From contig JAEPNY010000002.1 of the NCBI GenBank assembly GCA_017643165.1, positions 934,979-998,978 on the forward strand: DNA of 64,000 bases, given 5' to 3'. Positions within the stretch are counted from its first letter, which is position 1; every line of letters starts with the position of its first letter. The notes under the pieces were generated by a model. It worked only from the letters and a program-made list of their open reading frames with translations. It was not told the DNA's origin and ran no database searches. Shown piece by piece: positions 30,106 to 39,416 of the stretch. The translations under genes were made by a program, and so were the position numbers. The stretch comes from Psychroserpens sp. (GTDB lineage: Bacteria > Bacteroidota > Bacteroidia > Flavobacteriales > Flavobacteriaceae).

Positions 30106-30531
30106 CTACGGATTGATAAATAAAGTATAAGCCTTAGATGTCCATGTCAAACACATATCTTCCTCATAAGAATCTGTATCTGGATTATAATTCAAAGGCG
30201 GATCAACGTAGACATAAACCGTGAATGTGAACTCGCCTGCTTCTTCTGGAATTCCTTCTAAATAAAAGGTTCTAAAGTCAGAATATGCCTCTATTCCAAT
30301 TGGTAATGTACCTTCAATATCAAACTCGTAACCATAATCATTATCTCGAGGTTCATTTTTGATCTCGGCGTCAAATTCGTCATAATAATACGAATTCAAA
30401 CTCCCTAATTTGAATGCTTTATTTGGAAGTTCAGGCTCTTTACTAAAAATGAGACAGTCAAATACGTCGTCACATGAAAAAAAAAGGGAAAGGCTAAAGA
30501 CTAAAACTAGTACGTGTAGAGGTCGTTTCAT
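30106..30531 (-). CDS. small lipoprotein with Ig-like (He_PIG-type) fold
   Basis: This 141-aa protein has a lipoprotein signal peptide (MKRPLHVLVLVFSLSLFFSC, Cys20). The body is acidic and beta-rich and follows the putative-Ig pattern LPxG...G.P...G.FTFTVYV...YTLFINP. I do not know a function. It is probably exposed at the cell surface or in the periplasm. It lies between the SDR and transaldolase-like genes on the same strand, with gaps of 45 and 93 nt. Confidence 0.7.
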   Translation of the reverse strand: MKRPLHVLVLVFSLSLFFSCDDVFDCLIFSKEPELPNKAFKLGSLNSYYYDEFDAEIKNEPRDNDYGYEFDIEGTLPIGIEAYSDFRTFYLEGIPEEAGEFTFTVYVYVDPPLNYNPDTDSYEEDMCLTWTSKAYTLFINP

Positions 30532-30576
30532 AGTGCATACATTTATACACTATAACCTCAAAAAACATACCACATA

Positions 30577-31380
30577 TTACAAATCGTAATGATTTAAAAG
30601 AAGTTTTTCATAGAGTTTATCCGGAAGAATTCGCTTCAAAACAATTGAAAACTTTTGCATGAATGCTCCTACTTTATAATGAATCTTTGGATTAGGCGTA
30701 TTAATAATCTTAAATATCATTTTTGAAACTAGAATTGGATCATCGCCACTATCGACGTGCTCATCAATAGTTTTAAGTACGCCACCATAACTAGCTTCAT
30801 AAGGAGAACCCGAAACGACTGGTGCATGATAACGCCCAGCGGCAATATTGGTAGCAAAGTCACCAGGAGCTATGTTCGTCATATGAATATTAAAATCCTT
30901 AATCTCCATTCTAAATGCTTCGGTAATCAATTCTAACGCTCCTTTGCTAGCGCTATAAATTCCGCGATAAGGAAGCCCCATATATCCAGCTATGGACGTA
31001 ACATTTATAATAAGACCAGCATTTTGATTACGCATGTGTGGAAGAACCGCTTTAATCACATTAATTGGGCCAAAGAGATTAGTATCAAAGTTGCGCTGAA
31101 TCTCTTCTTCTGGAATTTCTTCTATTGGTCCTGTAATACCTGCTCCGGCATTATTTATCAATACATCAATGCGTCCTACGTCACTAATTACTTTAGCAAT
31201 AGCACTTTTAATTGTTACTACTTCTGAAACATCTAATTGTACAAGCTTAATCTTGGTATCAGTATAGCGATCAGGATTTCGACTGGTTCCATATACCTGA
31301 TATCCTTTATCTAAAAGGAACTCTCCTATGGATTTTCCTATTCCTGAAGAACCTCCAGTGATTAAAACAACTTTAGACAT
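30577..31380 (-). CDS. short-chain dehydrogenase/reductase
   Basis: This 267-aa classical SDR has the NAD(P)-binding TGGSSGIGKSIG at the N-terminus, the NNAG motif (LINNAGAG), catalytic Ser (NVTSIAG) and the YxxxK motif (YSASK). An upstream in-frame start 20 codons earlier would add an unlikely leader and overlap the -7 box at 31404-31411, so the ATG at 31378-31380 is used. The substrate is unknown. The divergent neighbour is the SRP RNA gene's end and then glutamine cyclotransferase. Confidence 0.9.
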   Translation of the reverse strand: MSKVVLITGGSSGIGKSIGEFLLDKGYQVYGTSRNPDRYTDTKIKLVQLDVSEVVTIKSAIAKVISDVGRIDVLINNAGAGITGPIEEIPEEEIQRNFDTNLFGPINVIKAVLPHMRNQNAGLIINVTSIAGYMGLPYRGIYSASKGALELITEAFRMEIKDFNIHMTNIAPGDFATNIAAGRYHAPVVSGSPYEASYGGVLKTIDEHVDSGDDPILVSKMIFKIINTPNPKIHYKVGAFMQKFSIVLKRILPDKLYEKLLLNHYDL

Positions 31381-31403
31381 AGCGACAATATCGAATTTGA
31401 ATT

Positions 31404-31411
31404 CAAAAGTA
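31404..31411 (-). promoter_or_regulatory. -7 promoter box of the SDR gene
   Basis: The minus-strand TACTTTTG fits TAnnTTTG, 23 nt before the chosen ATG. Confidence 0.5.
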
Positions 31412-31438
31412 CAATATAAAACGGAAAAGTATGGGTAC

Positions 31439-31541
31439 AAAAAAACGGCAAGCTACCTACATCACACCGCTACGACCGCGTACCTTTGCTTCGTTCCCGA
31501 CCTGGAGGATTAAGCAGGAGCTGGTTGTGTAGGACTTGCCG
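31439..31541 (-). ncRNA. ffs: 4.5S / small SRP RNA
   Basis: The minus strand carries a roughly 95-nt RNA whose ends pair (GGCAAGTCCTACACAACC with the 3' GGTAGCTTGCC side). Its apex carries the universally conserved SRP S-domain: AGGTC, then the GGAA tetraloop closed by a G-C pair (GGGAAC), then GAAGCA. This is the Ffh-binding site of signal recognition particle RNA, which targets nascent membrane proteins to FtsY and SecYEG. The T tract (31439-31445) immediately after the closing stem completes a terminator. A full flavobacterial promoter lies just upstream. No tRNA-like features compete with this call. Confidence 0.95.
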
Positions 31542-31546
31542 AGGTG

Positions 31547-31576
31547 CAAAGATACAACCTTTTCATACTTTTCCAA
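31547..31576 (-). promoter_or_regulatory. promoter of the SRP RNA gene (TTG-N19-TAnnTTTG)
   Basis: The minus-strand -33 TTG is at 31574-31576, then 19 nt, then the -7 box TATCTTTG at 31547-31554. This is a full match to the Flavobacterium promoter consensus TTG-N17-23-TAnnTTTG and places the start of transcription near 31541, at the 5' end of the RNA stem. Confidence 0.85.
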
Positions 31577-31629
31577 CCATTTTTTTAACCGAATTTTATT
31601 AAATAACTTGCACAAAAATTCAGAAAAAA

Positions 31630-32661
31630 ATGCGCCTATTTAATGCTTTCTTAATCACGGTCTTAAGTCTTACGTTTTATGCTTGTGGTAACTCATCTTC
31701 TCAGAAATCTCAATTAACTATTAGCACAAGTGCTGAAAAAAACGTTGCCACTTTAGGAGATCAAATAAACTTGAAATTGAATAATCCAAGGAACTTAGAG
31801 ATCACGAAAGTTGACTACTTCATGGATGGCAAAGCTATTTCAGAGACTGTTAACTTATCAGATGTAACGCTAGGCATTCATAACATCACAGCGCAAGTTT
31901 CATTTGATGAAACTTCAGAGGAATTAAGCACGAAAGTAACTGTATTAAATAATATGACTCCGAAAGTTTACAGCTACAAGATCGTTAACACCTATCCTCA
32001 TGACATCAATTCCTATACGCAGGGACTTGAATTTCACAACGGCGAATTATACGAGAGCACAGGACAATATGGTACCTCAAAATTGAGAAAGGTAGATTAT
32101 AAAACGGGTGAAGTGCTCCAAAACATTGATCTCGCTCAGCAATATTTTGGTGAAGGGCTAACCATTTTTGATAATAAGATCTTACAACTCACATGGCGTG
32201 AGAATATTGGATTTATCTACGATGTGAATTCATTTGAACGCATTAGCAGTTTTACGTATTCTAAAAGCCCTGAAGGCTGGGGAATCTGTAATGACGGCAC
32301 CAATATCTATAAGTCTGATGGCACCGAAAATATATGGTTATTAAATCCAGAAACTTTGGAAGAAATGTCCAAGATACAGGTCTACACAAATAAAGGAAAG
32401 ATCATTGGTCTAAATGAACTCGAATATATAAACGGACGTATCTATTCTAATCGTTATCAAAAAAATGGCGTCGCCATTATAAATCCAGAAAACGGTGGAA
32501 TTGAAGGCGTAATTGATTTCACACCATTACGTAAATTGGTTACACAGCATGATCAATTAGACGTTTTAAACGGTATTGCTTATAACCCTGAAACAGGAAC
32601 TATTTTTGTAACTGGAAAGCTTTGGGATAAGCTATTTGAGGTCGAAGTTTTTGAAAAGTAA
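31630..32661 (+). CDS. glutaminyl-peptide cyclotransferase, lipoprotein
   Basis: This 343-aa protein has a lipobox (LTFYAC, Cys19) and an Ig-like N-terminal part (about 30-105). It ends in a plant/bacterial-type glutamine cyclotransferase beta-propeller (about 115-343: YPHDINSYTQGLEFHNGELYESTGQYGTS, EGLTIFDNKILQLTW, GWGICNDG, LNELEYINGRIYSN). These enzymes convert N-terminal Gln of peptides to pyroglutamate. It probably acts in the periplasm. It is a single gene next to the SRP RNA, transcribed in the opposite direction. Confidence 0.92.
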   Translation: MRLFNAFLITVLSLTFYACGNSSSQKSQLTISTSAEKNVATLGDQINLKLNNPRNLEITKVDYFMDGKAISETVNLSDVTLGIHNITAQVSFDETSEELSTKVTVLNNMTPKVYSYKIVNTYPHDINSYTQGLEFHNGELYESTGQYGTSKLRKVDYKTGEVLQNIDLAQQYFGEGLTIFDNKILQLTWRENIGFIYDVNSFERISSFTYSKSPEGWGICNDGTNIYKSDGTENIWLLNPETLEEMSKIQVYTNKGKIIGLNELEYINGRIYSNRYQKNGVAIINPENGGIEGVIDFTPLRKLVTQHDQLDVLNGIAYNPETGTIFVTGKLWDKLFEVEVFEK

Positions 32662-32734
32662 GCCTCACTCAATGAAATACCTGTTTTACTCATTGTTTAT
32701 TTGTTAGGTCTAATTTCTTTTGGTTCTTCGAATC

Positions 32735-33547
32735 ATGAGAACAAAACTAACCATTAAGATTCCCGAACCATGTCATGAAAACTGGAACTCGATGACAACT
32801 GTTGAGAAGGGCAGACATTGTGCTTCTTGTAAAAAAACCGTACATGATTTCACACACTTTTCTGATGATAAGCTTATTACAACCCTAATGACTTCCGGTC
32901 CAATTTGTGGTCGCTTTACTACCTCACAATTAGATAGAGAGTTAAGTCCGAATGCAAAAAATAGGTCTAGTTATTTAACCACGATATCGTCTGTATTATT
33001 CACATTATTTAGTTTCAGCAGCATTGAAGCGGTAGCTCAGGGACGGCCATCCGTTATACACGTTGATTCAATAGAAAAACACAAAAAAGAGAAAGTGTTA
33101 ACATTAGAAAAATCAAATCTAAAGCTTATCTCAGGAACCATTGTTTCAAAAGAAGACCATTTACCATTGCCTGGAGTAAGCATAGTTAATAAACGGACTA
33201 GAATAGAGACTCAAAGTGATTTTGATGGAATTTATAAACTTAGTTGTAAAACTGGTGATGAAATAGAATTTTCATTCATCGGATTGGAAACACAGCGACT
33301 TTCTGTAACTAAAGACAGTATTTATGATATCGCTATGAAAGAAGACTTTTGTCAAGATAATGCATACCTAGTTCTAGGATTTCCCAGTTATAATTGGGAC
33401 GGTTACTACAAGCGTAAATGTCGTCAAAAGGAACGTAAAGCAGCACGCATTGAAAAAGTAAAGAAAATCAAAAATGGTGAGATTAAAAGGTCTTTTGTTG
33501 GTCGCATACTTTATACATTGAGTTATCCTTTTAGATCAAGAGATTAA
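32735..33547 (+). CDS. membrane protein with Cys-rich N-domain and CarboxypepD_reg-like domain
   Basis: This 270-aa protein has an unusual order. Residues 1-75 start with the flavobacterial motif IPEPCHENWNSMTTVEKGR, then CASCKKTVHDFT and CGRF, so Cys and His could bind a metal. A hydrophobic segment ending in a signal-like AVAQG site comes next (about 80-105). A CarboxypepD_reg-like beta-sandwich follows (about 130-205: LISGTIVSKEDHLPLPGVSI, then FDGIYKLSC, ending in a DIAMKED-like strand). The C-terminus is strongly basic (about 225-270). The ATG at 32735 was chosen over an upstream start five codons earlier. The function is unknown. Confidence 0.72.
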   Translation: MRTKLTIKIPEPCHENWNSMTTVEKGRHCASCKKTVHDFTHFSDDKLITTLMTSGPICGRFTTSQLDRELSPNAKNRSSYLTTISSVLFTLFSFSSIEAVAQGRPSVIHVDSIEKHKKEKVLTLEKSNLKLISGTIVSKEDHLPLPGVSIVNKRTRIETQSDFDGIYKLSCKTGDEIEFSFIGLETQRLSVTKDSIYDIAMKEDFCQDNAYLVLGFPSYNWDGYYKRKCRQKERKAARIEKVKKIKNGEIKRSFVGRILYTLSYPFRSRD

Positions 33548-33577
33548 TGATTATTTTCGTTTGAACTTTGATTTTAT

Positions 33578-33967
33578 ATGCAAATACACGAAATCGATCT
33601 TATAGTAAAAGAAGATGATCTAGACGATCTTAACCACGTAAATAATGTCCGTTATGTACAATGGGTTCAAGATGCCGCCGAAGCGCATTGGAACCTAAAA
33701 GCTACTGAAACGATTCGAAATGAATTCTATTGGGTAATGATTAGTCACCATATTCAATACAAAGCTGAAGCATTACTAGGCGATCAGCTTCTCATTAAGA
33801 CTTATGTAACTGAATCTAAAGGTGTACGCTCTACTCGAATGGTTGACATCTATAACAAAGCGACTGAACAATTATTGACAAGCTCAACAACCATATGGTG
33901 TTTCATGTCAATGGAAACTCATAAACCTACGCGAATACCTGAGGAGATCAATCAACTCTTTGATTGA
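33578..33967 (+). CDS. acyl-CoA thioesterase, 4HBT/YbgC-like hotdog fold
   Basis: This 129-aa single hotdog protein has the motif DDLNHVNNVRYVQWVQDA at its N-terminus, where the Asp and the Asn-rich helix form the 4HBT-family active site, and IQYKAEALLGDQLLIKTYV in the central strand. Family members hydrolyse acyl-CoA thioesters; the substrate is not predictable. It follows the CarboxypepD_reg-like protein gene by 30 nt. Confidence 0.88.
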   Translation: MQIHEIDLIVKEDDLDDLNHVNNVRYVQWVQDAAEAHWNLKATETIRNEFYWVMISHHIQYKAEALLGDQLLIKTYVTESKGVRSTRMVDIYNKATEQLLTSSTTIWCFMSMETHKPTRIPEEINQLFD

Positions 33968-34072
33968 TAGAATCGTTAAATGTTCATTAATAAGACTGTT
34001 AAAATATCTTAACACCTGCCGTTCTCTTATTCTATTTCTTTTAATTTGAGTAAACCACTAGCAACTAACCTT

Positions 34073-34810
34073 TTGAAACAACTTTATTTATTTATTTTAT
34101 TTTGCTTTAGCTTAAGTTCTCAAGCGCAAACCCTCAAAGGATATGTCTACGATTCTGAAGCCACAGTAAAAGGAGCACGCTTAGTAAATACTACAAAAAA
34201 TACACTCAATTACACTAACGACAAAGGCTATTTCAATATCAAAGCAGAAAGCAATGACACCTTGGTCGTATTTTCATATTTTCATTTGGAACAGACCATC
34301 ATTATCACCCCAGACATGTTTGATAAAGACATTGTCATCGAACTAAAAAAAGTGACCAACTTACTTGATGAAGTTGAACTGGCTAATACACCTCAAAAAA
34401 AGTTTGATTCATCAGCTGTGCAATCAGTTACCGCCAAACAAGGGCAAATCGCATTCAAAGAACGTGTCTTCGCAAGTGGTGATAACTACCGTCCTACTTT
34501 AAATGTAATAGCCTTAGTTGGTGCTATCGGTAAACTATTCAAACGAAAAAATAAAAAGCCTGAAATTCGGTACGTAGAAGCAGACGATCTCGAAAAACTA
34601 TTTAAAAACAGTTCGTTCTTCACACAACGATTGTTATTAAATGACTTAGCTATACCTGAAGACTATCAATATTTATTCTTCGAATACTGCAGCGCACAAA
34701 CTATTAACTACAATCTAATTGCCGCCAAAAAAGAAATTGAACTTCTAGATTTGCTTAATGGCTACAGTAAAGAATTCCACAAACTTCTGGAAGAATACCA
34801 AGAGGATTAA
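34073..34810 (+). CDS. CarboxypepD_reg-like exported protein (probable TTG start)
   Basis: This protein of about 245 aa begins with a signal peptide (MKQLYLFILFCFSLSSQAQ) if translation starts at the TTG at 34073. There is no ATG or GTG in the frame upstream of the signal peptide; another TTG at 34046 would put nine extra residues before it. After the signal peptide comes a CarboxypepD_reg-like domain (about 20-85: TLKGYVYDSEATVKGARLVN, NDKGYFNIKA). The rest is a helical, charged region with no match I know. Such proteins are usually periplasmic or outer-membrane associated. Confidence 0.75.
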   Translation: MKQLYLFILFCFSLSSQAQTLKGYVYDSEATVKGARLVNTTKNTLNYTNDKGYFNIKAESNDTLVVFSYFHLEQTIIITPDMFDKDIVIELKKVTNLLDEVELANTPQKKFDSSAVQSVTAKQGQIAFKERVFASGDNYRPTLNVIALVGAIGKLFKRKNKKPEIRYVEADDLEKLFKNSSFFTQRLLLNDLAIPEDYQYLFFEYCSAQTINYNLIAAKKEIELLDLLNGYSKEFHKLLEEYQED

Positions 34811-34917
34811 CCATAATTATTTTAGAAGAAATACTAAAAGATGCGTTCAAAAGTTATATTTTTAGTGCCTAAATGATCAGCTGAATAATAGTTGATACAG
34901 AATTAGTTGGAATTTTT

Positions 34918-36486
34918 ATGAAAAGACTACTTTATTTTTTCCTTACCTTATCATTTATTCTACTTTGGAGTTCATGTCGTAAAGATTTTGATTTTGCTCC
35001 AAGTACTGGTAATCTTGAATTTTCGAGAGACACTGTTTATCTCGATACAGTTTTTACGAACATCGGATCGAGTACCTATAATCTGAAAGTTTACAATCGA
35101 AGTGATGATGACATTTCTATCCCGACGGTACGCTTAGGACAAGGCCAAGCCTCTAATTACCGTCTAAATGTTGATGGTATGCCAGGAAAAGAATTCCAAA
35201 ATGTCGAACTTTTAGCTAACGACAGTTTATTCATATTTGTTGAAACAACTGCCGATATTCAAGAGCTTTCAATGAATAGCTTAGAGTTTCTCTACACAGA
35301 CGCCATTGAATTTGATAGTGGTAGCAATCAGCAAAAAGTTGAGTTGGTTACGCTCATAAAAGACGCCGTATTTATCTATCCTGATCGCGACGAAACCACC
35401 GGAATTGTCGAAACACTAACGTTTGATGTTGATGGTGATGGTACGCCAGATGAAACCACCTTACAAGGTCGATTTTTAGAAGACGATGAGCTCACATTCA
35501 CCAATGAAAAACCATATGTTATTTACGGTTATGCCGCAGTTGACGAAGGCGATGTGCTCAATGTTGATGCAGGTGCTCGTGTTCATTTTCATGCGAATTC
35601 TGGACTGTTAGTAACGGCAAATGGTTCCCTAAAAGTAAATGGTGCTTTGAGTACTGATCAAGAATTATTGGAAAATGAAGTCATCTTTGAAGGTGATCGT
35701 TTAGAACCTTTGTTTGCTGATATTCCTGGACAATGGGGCACTATCTGGTTATTTAATGATAGTGCAGACAATGATATCAATTTTGCTACTATAAAAAATG
35801 CAACAGTTGGTATTTTATGCGAAGGCAATCAAGATGCAGGTGAGCCAAAACTTTCCATTTCTAATTCACAGATTTATAATTCGAGTAACTTCGGAATCTT
35901 GGCACGAGCAAGTTCGGTAACGGCCGAAAACGTAGTGCTCAATAATTCTGGACAATCCTCTTTTGCTGGTACTTATGGAGGTCGTTATAATTTCACGCAT
36001 TGTACAATTGCAAATTATTGGTCGAACTTCGGTAGGCAGTTCCCATCTTTACTCTTGAATAATTTTATTACTGATGAGAATAATATGGATGTTTCTAATG
36101 ATCTCGTAGAAGCAAATTTCAATAATTGTATCATCTTCGGAAATGATAATCCAGAAGTCATATTAGATCAAAGTGCGAATACTAGCTTCGACTTTAATTT
36201 TAAGTTTACCAATTGTCTTATTCGTTTTCAAAATACCAATAACTTCTTTACTGGCGATAATTATAATTTCGGTAATTCTGATCTATATGATGATTGCTTG
36301 TTTAACGATGATCCAGACTTTGAGGACCCATTTGAAAACCTTATGCGAATTGGAAATAATTCGGCAGCTATAGATGCTGCTGATGACATATTCGCTCTTC
36401 AAGCCCCTGTTGATTTGCTTAACGCATCTCGAACAGCCAATCCAGATATTGGCGCCTATCAACACACCACATTTGATGAAGATTAA
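34918..36486 (+). CDS. large surface lipoprotein with parallel beta-helix-like repeats
   Basis: This 522-aa protein has a lipobox (LLWSSC, Cys20). A beta-rich domain follows (about 25-150). The middle and C-terminal parts (about 195-480) have the short repeating hydrophobic/Asn pattern of a right-handed parallel beta-helix (NSGLLVTANGSLKVNGALST, ATIKNATVGILCEGN, NNSGQSSFAG, FNNCIIFGN). It ends with NPDIGAYQH, a motif seen at the ends of many Bacteroidota beta-helix proteins. It is probably displayed at the surface, perhaps binding polysaccharide. The exact role is unknown. Confidence 0.78.
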   Translation: MKRLLYFFLTLSFILLWSSCRKDFDFAPSTGNLEFSRDTVYLDTVFTNIGSSTYNLKVYNRSDDDISIPTVRLGQGQASNYRLNVDGMPGKEFQNVELLANDSLFIFVETTADIQELSMNSLEFLYTDAIEFDSGSNQQKVELVTLIKDAVFIYPDRDETTGIVETLTFDVDGDGTPDETTLQGRFLEDDELTFTNEKPYVIYGYAAVDEGDVLNVDAGARVHFHANSGLLVTANGSLKVNGALSTDQELLENEVIFEGDRLEPLFADIPGQWGTIWLFNDSADNDINFATIKNATVGILCEGNQDAGEPKLSISNSQIYNSSNFGILARASSVTAENVVLNNSGQSSFAGTYGGRYNFTHCTIANYWSNFGRQFPSLLLNNFITDENNMDVSNDLVEANFNNCIIFGNDNPEVILDQSANTSFDFNFKFTNCLIRFQNTNNFFTGDNYNFGNSDLYDDCLFNDDPDFEDPFENLMRIGNNSAAIDAADDIFALQAPVDLLNASRTANPDIGAYQHTTFDED

Positions 36487-36501
36487 GAGTTAACGCATTA
36501 A

Positions 36502-36531
36502 AAAAAGCCTTTCCATTTGGAAAGGCTTTTT
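36502..36531. terminator. bidirectional terminator between lipoprotein gene and glyA
   Basis: A perfect 13-bp stem (AAAAAGCCTTTCC / GGAAAGGCTTTTT) with an ATTT loop has T tracts on both strands and lies between two convergent genes. Confidence 0.92.
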
Positions 36532-36550
36532 AAATATTAAATGATATTCA

Positions 36551-37822
36551 TTATGCAAATAATGGTCGCGGACTCATCATTTCGTTTACCTTTTCTGCGA
36601 TAGCTTCTAATTTCGCATCGTCTTGATAGTTCATAATGGCTTCGTCAATAAATCCAACGATGGTCTCCATGTCTGTTTCTTTTAATCCTCGAGTAGTTAT
36701 AGCAGGTGTACCAACTCGAATTCCTGAAGTTACAAACGGACTTTTATCATCGAACGGCACCATGTTTTTATTTACTGTAATATCTGCTTTACCTAAAGCT
36801 TCTTCGGCATCCTTACCTGTTACATCCTTATTTCTCAGGTCAATCAACATCATGTGGTTATCAGTTCCTCCCGAAATGATATGATATCCACGACTTACAA
36901 ATGCCTGAGCCATCGCTTCGGCATTCTTTTTAACCTGTAACATGTAATGCATGAATTCATCAGATAACGCCTCACCAAAAGCAATAGCTTTGGCTGCTAT
37001 AATATGCTCTAATGGTCCACCCTGATTACCAGGAAAAACACCAGAATCTAATAGGCCACTCATTTTTCTTAAGTTTCCATTTTTGAGTCTTATTCCAAAT
37101 GGATTCTCGAAATTCTCACCCATCATAATTAAACCACCACGCGGACCACGAAGGGTTTTATGTGTTGTCGTAGTAACTATGTGACAATGCGGCAACGGAT
37201 CATTCAAAATACCCTTTGCGATCAATCCAGATGGATGTGAAATATCGGCTAAGAGCAAAGCACCAACATTATCGGCAATGGCTCTAAACTTTTCAAAGTC
37301 CATATCTCTTGAATAAGCAGACGCTCCAGCAATGATTAATTTAGGTCGCTCCTTCTCCGCCATATCTGATAAATGATCATAATCAATTCGACCTGTATCT
37401 TTGTGAACGCCATAAAATGTAGGACGATACAACTTACCAGAAAAATTTACAGGTGAACCATGCGTTAAATGCCCTCCATGCGACAAATCAAATCCTAAGA
37501 TTGTATCACCTGGCTTTAAACAGGCAGCAAATACAGCAGTATTCGCCTGACTTCCAGAGTGAGGTTGTACATTGGCATAAGCCGCACCAAATAAGGTTTT
37601 AGCTCTTTCTATCGCGATTTGTTCAACCTCATCTACAACTTCACAACCGCCATAATAGCGTTTTCCTGGATAACCTTCGGCATACTTATTCGTTAAAACT
37701 GAACCAGCAGCTTCCATCACCTGATCACTTGCAAAGTTCTCAGAAGCTATTAGCTCCAAACCATTTAATTGTCGTTCTCTTTCGGCATCAATAAGTTCAA
37801 AAATTTGTGAATCGCGTTGCAT
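36551..37822 (-). CDS. glyA: serine hydroxymethyltransferase
   Basis: GlyA interconverts serine plus tetrahydrofolate and glycine plus 5,10-methylene-THF, the main one-carbon source. The 423-aa PLP enzyme has the family motifs [47 protein letters not shown] and the Schiff-base Lys222 in [14 protein letters not shown]. The length is usual for bacterial SHMT. A TACTTTTG box lies 24 nt upstream of the ATG. The single gene has a shared terminator downstream. Confidence 0.98.
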   Translation of the reverse strand: MQRDSQIFELIDAERERQLNGLELIASENFASDQVMEAAGSVLTNKYAEGYPGKRYYGGCEVVDEVEQIAIERAKTLFGAAYANVQPHSGSQANTAVFAACLKPGDTILGFDLSHGGHLTHGSPVNFSGKLYRPTFYGVHKDTGRIDYDHLSDMAEKERPKLIIAGASAYSRDMDFEKFRAIADNVGALLLADISHPSGLIAKGILNDPLPHCHIVTTTTHKTLRGPRGGLIMMGENFENPFGIRLKNGNLRKMSGLLDSGVFPGNQGGPLEHIIAAKAIAFGEALSDEFMHYMLQVKKNAEAMAQAFVSRGYHIISGGTDNHMMLIDLRNKDVTGKDAEEALGKADITVNKNMVPFDDKSPFVTSGIRVGTPAITTRGLKETDMETIVGFIDEAIMNYQDDAKLEAIAEKVNEMMSPRPLFA

Positions 37823-37846
37823 AGTAATTTTTTAAATTAATTTTAT

Positions 37847-37854
37847 CAAAAGTA
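37847..37854 (-). promoter_or_regulatory. -7 promoter box of glyA
   Basis: The minus-strand TACTTTTG fits TAnnTTTG, 24 nt before the ATG. No clear TTG lies at -33. Confidence 0.5.
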
Positions 37855-38007
37855 AGAAATCATACGCTGAAATAGATTTAAAAAAAGTAGATAATCTCAT
37901 CCATTTATGAGCAGGTTATTAACAGTTAAATTTCAGCTATTTTTTATGGTTTTATGCAATTAAATATGTAGGTTTGAAGAGGAATATAAACTTCAATACG
38001 AAATAAC

Positions 38008-39300
38008 ATGCCATTATCTGCGAACGACCCAAATAGAACGTCTTGGCTATATGTCAATAAGTACTCTGATTTTCCAATTCAAAACATTCCTTTCGGTGTT
38101 TTTCTAACCAGAGAAGATATCATCACCATAGGAACTCGTATTGGTGATACCGCCATTGATTTAGGTGCATTACATCAATTAGGATATTTCAATGGGATTC
38201 CGCTTACAGATGATATATTTCTCCAAGATTCTTTAAATGATTTTATTGCAGACGGAAGAAAAACTTGGCGTGCAGTGCGTAACAGAATTGCAGAGATCTT
38301 CGACACAAATAATGGCTCCTTAAGAGATAATACAAAGCATAAAGAGATCGTTTGTTTCCGACTTGACGAAATTGAGATGCAAATGCCTGTTCATGTTGGT
38401 GACTACACCGATTTTTACGCTAGTAAAGAACATGCAACTAATGTAGGTTCGATGTTTAGAGATCCTGAAAATGCACTTATGCCGAACTGGCTTCATTTAC
38501 CTGTGGGTTATCACGGTCGCAGCTCTTCTATTATTTCAACACATATCCCAATTCATAGACCACAAGGTCAAACAATGCCTGAAGGTGCAGACAAACCTGT
38601 CTTTGGCCCTAGCAAACTTGTAGATTTTGAACTCGAAATGGCCTTTATTACAACAGATGCCAATGAATTAGGAGAACCTATTCCAGTTGAAGAGGCTGAA
38701 GAATATATCTTTGGATTGGTCTTATTCAACGATTGGTCAGCTCGTGATATTCAGAAATGGGAATATGTGCCGTTAGGACCATTCTTAGGCAAAAATTTTG
38801 CGTCATCAATGTCGCCTTGGATTGTTACTTTAGACGCCTTAGAACCATTTAGAGTTGATAGTCCTAAACAAGAACCTAAACCACTGCCATACTTACAGAC
38901 CAAAGGCAAAAAAAGTTTCGATATCAATTTAGAAGTCGGGATTCAACCAGAGGGTGGAAAAGAAACTACAGTGTCACGTTCTAACTTCAAATACATGTAC
39001 TGGAACATGGCGCAACAATTAGCGCATCATACCGTTAATGGTTGCCCAGTAAATTCTGGTGATATGATGGGAAGTGGAACCATATCTGGTCCAACTGAAG
39101 ATTCGTATGGATCTATGCTAGAATTAACTTGGAAAGGCACAAAACCTATTAAATTAAAAGATGGTACTGAGCGCAAATTTATTAATGATCACGATACGGT
39201 TATTATGAGAGGCTATTGCGAGAATGATGATGTTCGAATCGGATTTGGACAATTAAAAACTAAATTACTTCCAGTATTTAACCCAAAGAAAAAGAAGTAG
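38008..39300 (+). CDS. fahA: fumarylacetoacetase
   Basis: This 430-aa enzyme hydrolyses fumarylacetoacetate to fumarate and acetoacetate, the last step of tyrosine/homogentisate breakdown. It has the N-terminal SH3-like domain (NIPFGVFL) and the catalytic FAA-hydrolase fold with DYTDFYASKEHATNVG, the His in VGYHGRSSSI, DFELEMAF, FNDWSARDIQKWEY, and GTISGPTEDSYGSMLELTW. The length matches fungal and mammalian Fah. No other tyrosine catabolic gene is adjacent. A terminator follows. Confidence 0.95.
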   Translation: MPLSANDPNRTSWLYVNKYSDFPIQNIPFGVFLTREDIITIGTRIGDTAIDLGALHQLGYFNGIPLTDDIFLQDSLNDFIADGRKTWRAVRNRIAEIFDTNNGSLRDNTKHKEIVCFRLDEIEMQMPVHVGDYTDFYASKEHATNVGSMFRDPENALMPNWLHLPVGYHGRSSSIISTHIPIHRPQGQTMPEGADKPVFGPSKLVDFELEMAFITTDANELGEPIPVEEAEEYIFGLVLFNDWSARDIQKWEYVPLGPFLGKNFASSMSPWIVTLDALEPFRVDSPKQEPKPLPYLQTKGKKSFDINLEVGIQPEGGKETTVSRSNFKYMYWNMAQQLAHHTVNGCPVNSGDMMGSGTISGPTEDSYGSMLELTWKGTKPIKLKDGTERKFINDHDTVIMRGYCENDDVRIGFGQLKTKLLPVFNPKKKK

Positions 39301-39321
39301 TTAGACCCATAATACAAAAGT

Positions 39322-39361
39322 AAATCTCGAGGTTGATACATTGCTATTACCTTCGAGATTT
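39322..39361 (+). terminator. terminator of fahA
   Basis: The stem AAATCTCGA-GG pairs with CC-T-TCGAGATTT (one bulged T) around a 17-nt loop and is followed by eight or more T residues. Confidence 0.8.
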
Positions 39362-39416
39362 TTTTTTGGCATCATTATTGGATTTTATGATTTAAATAAT
39401 CATTAAATCCAGAATT

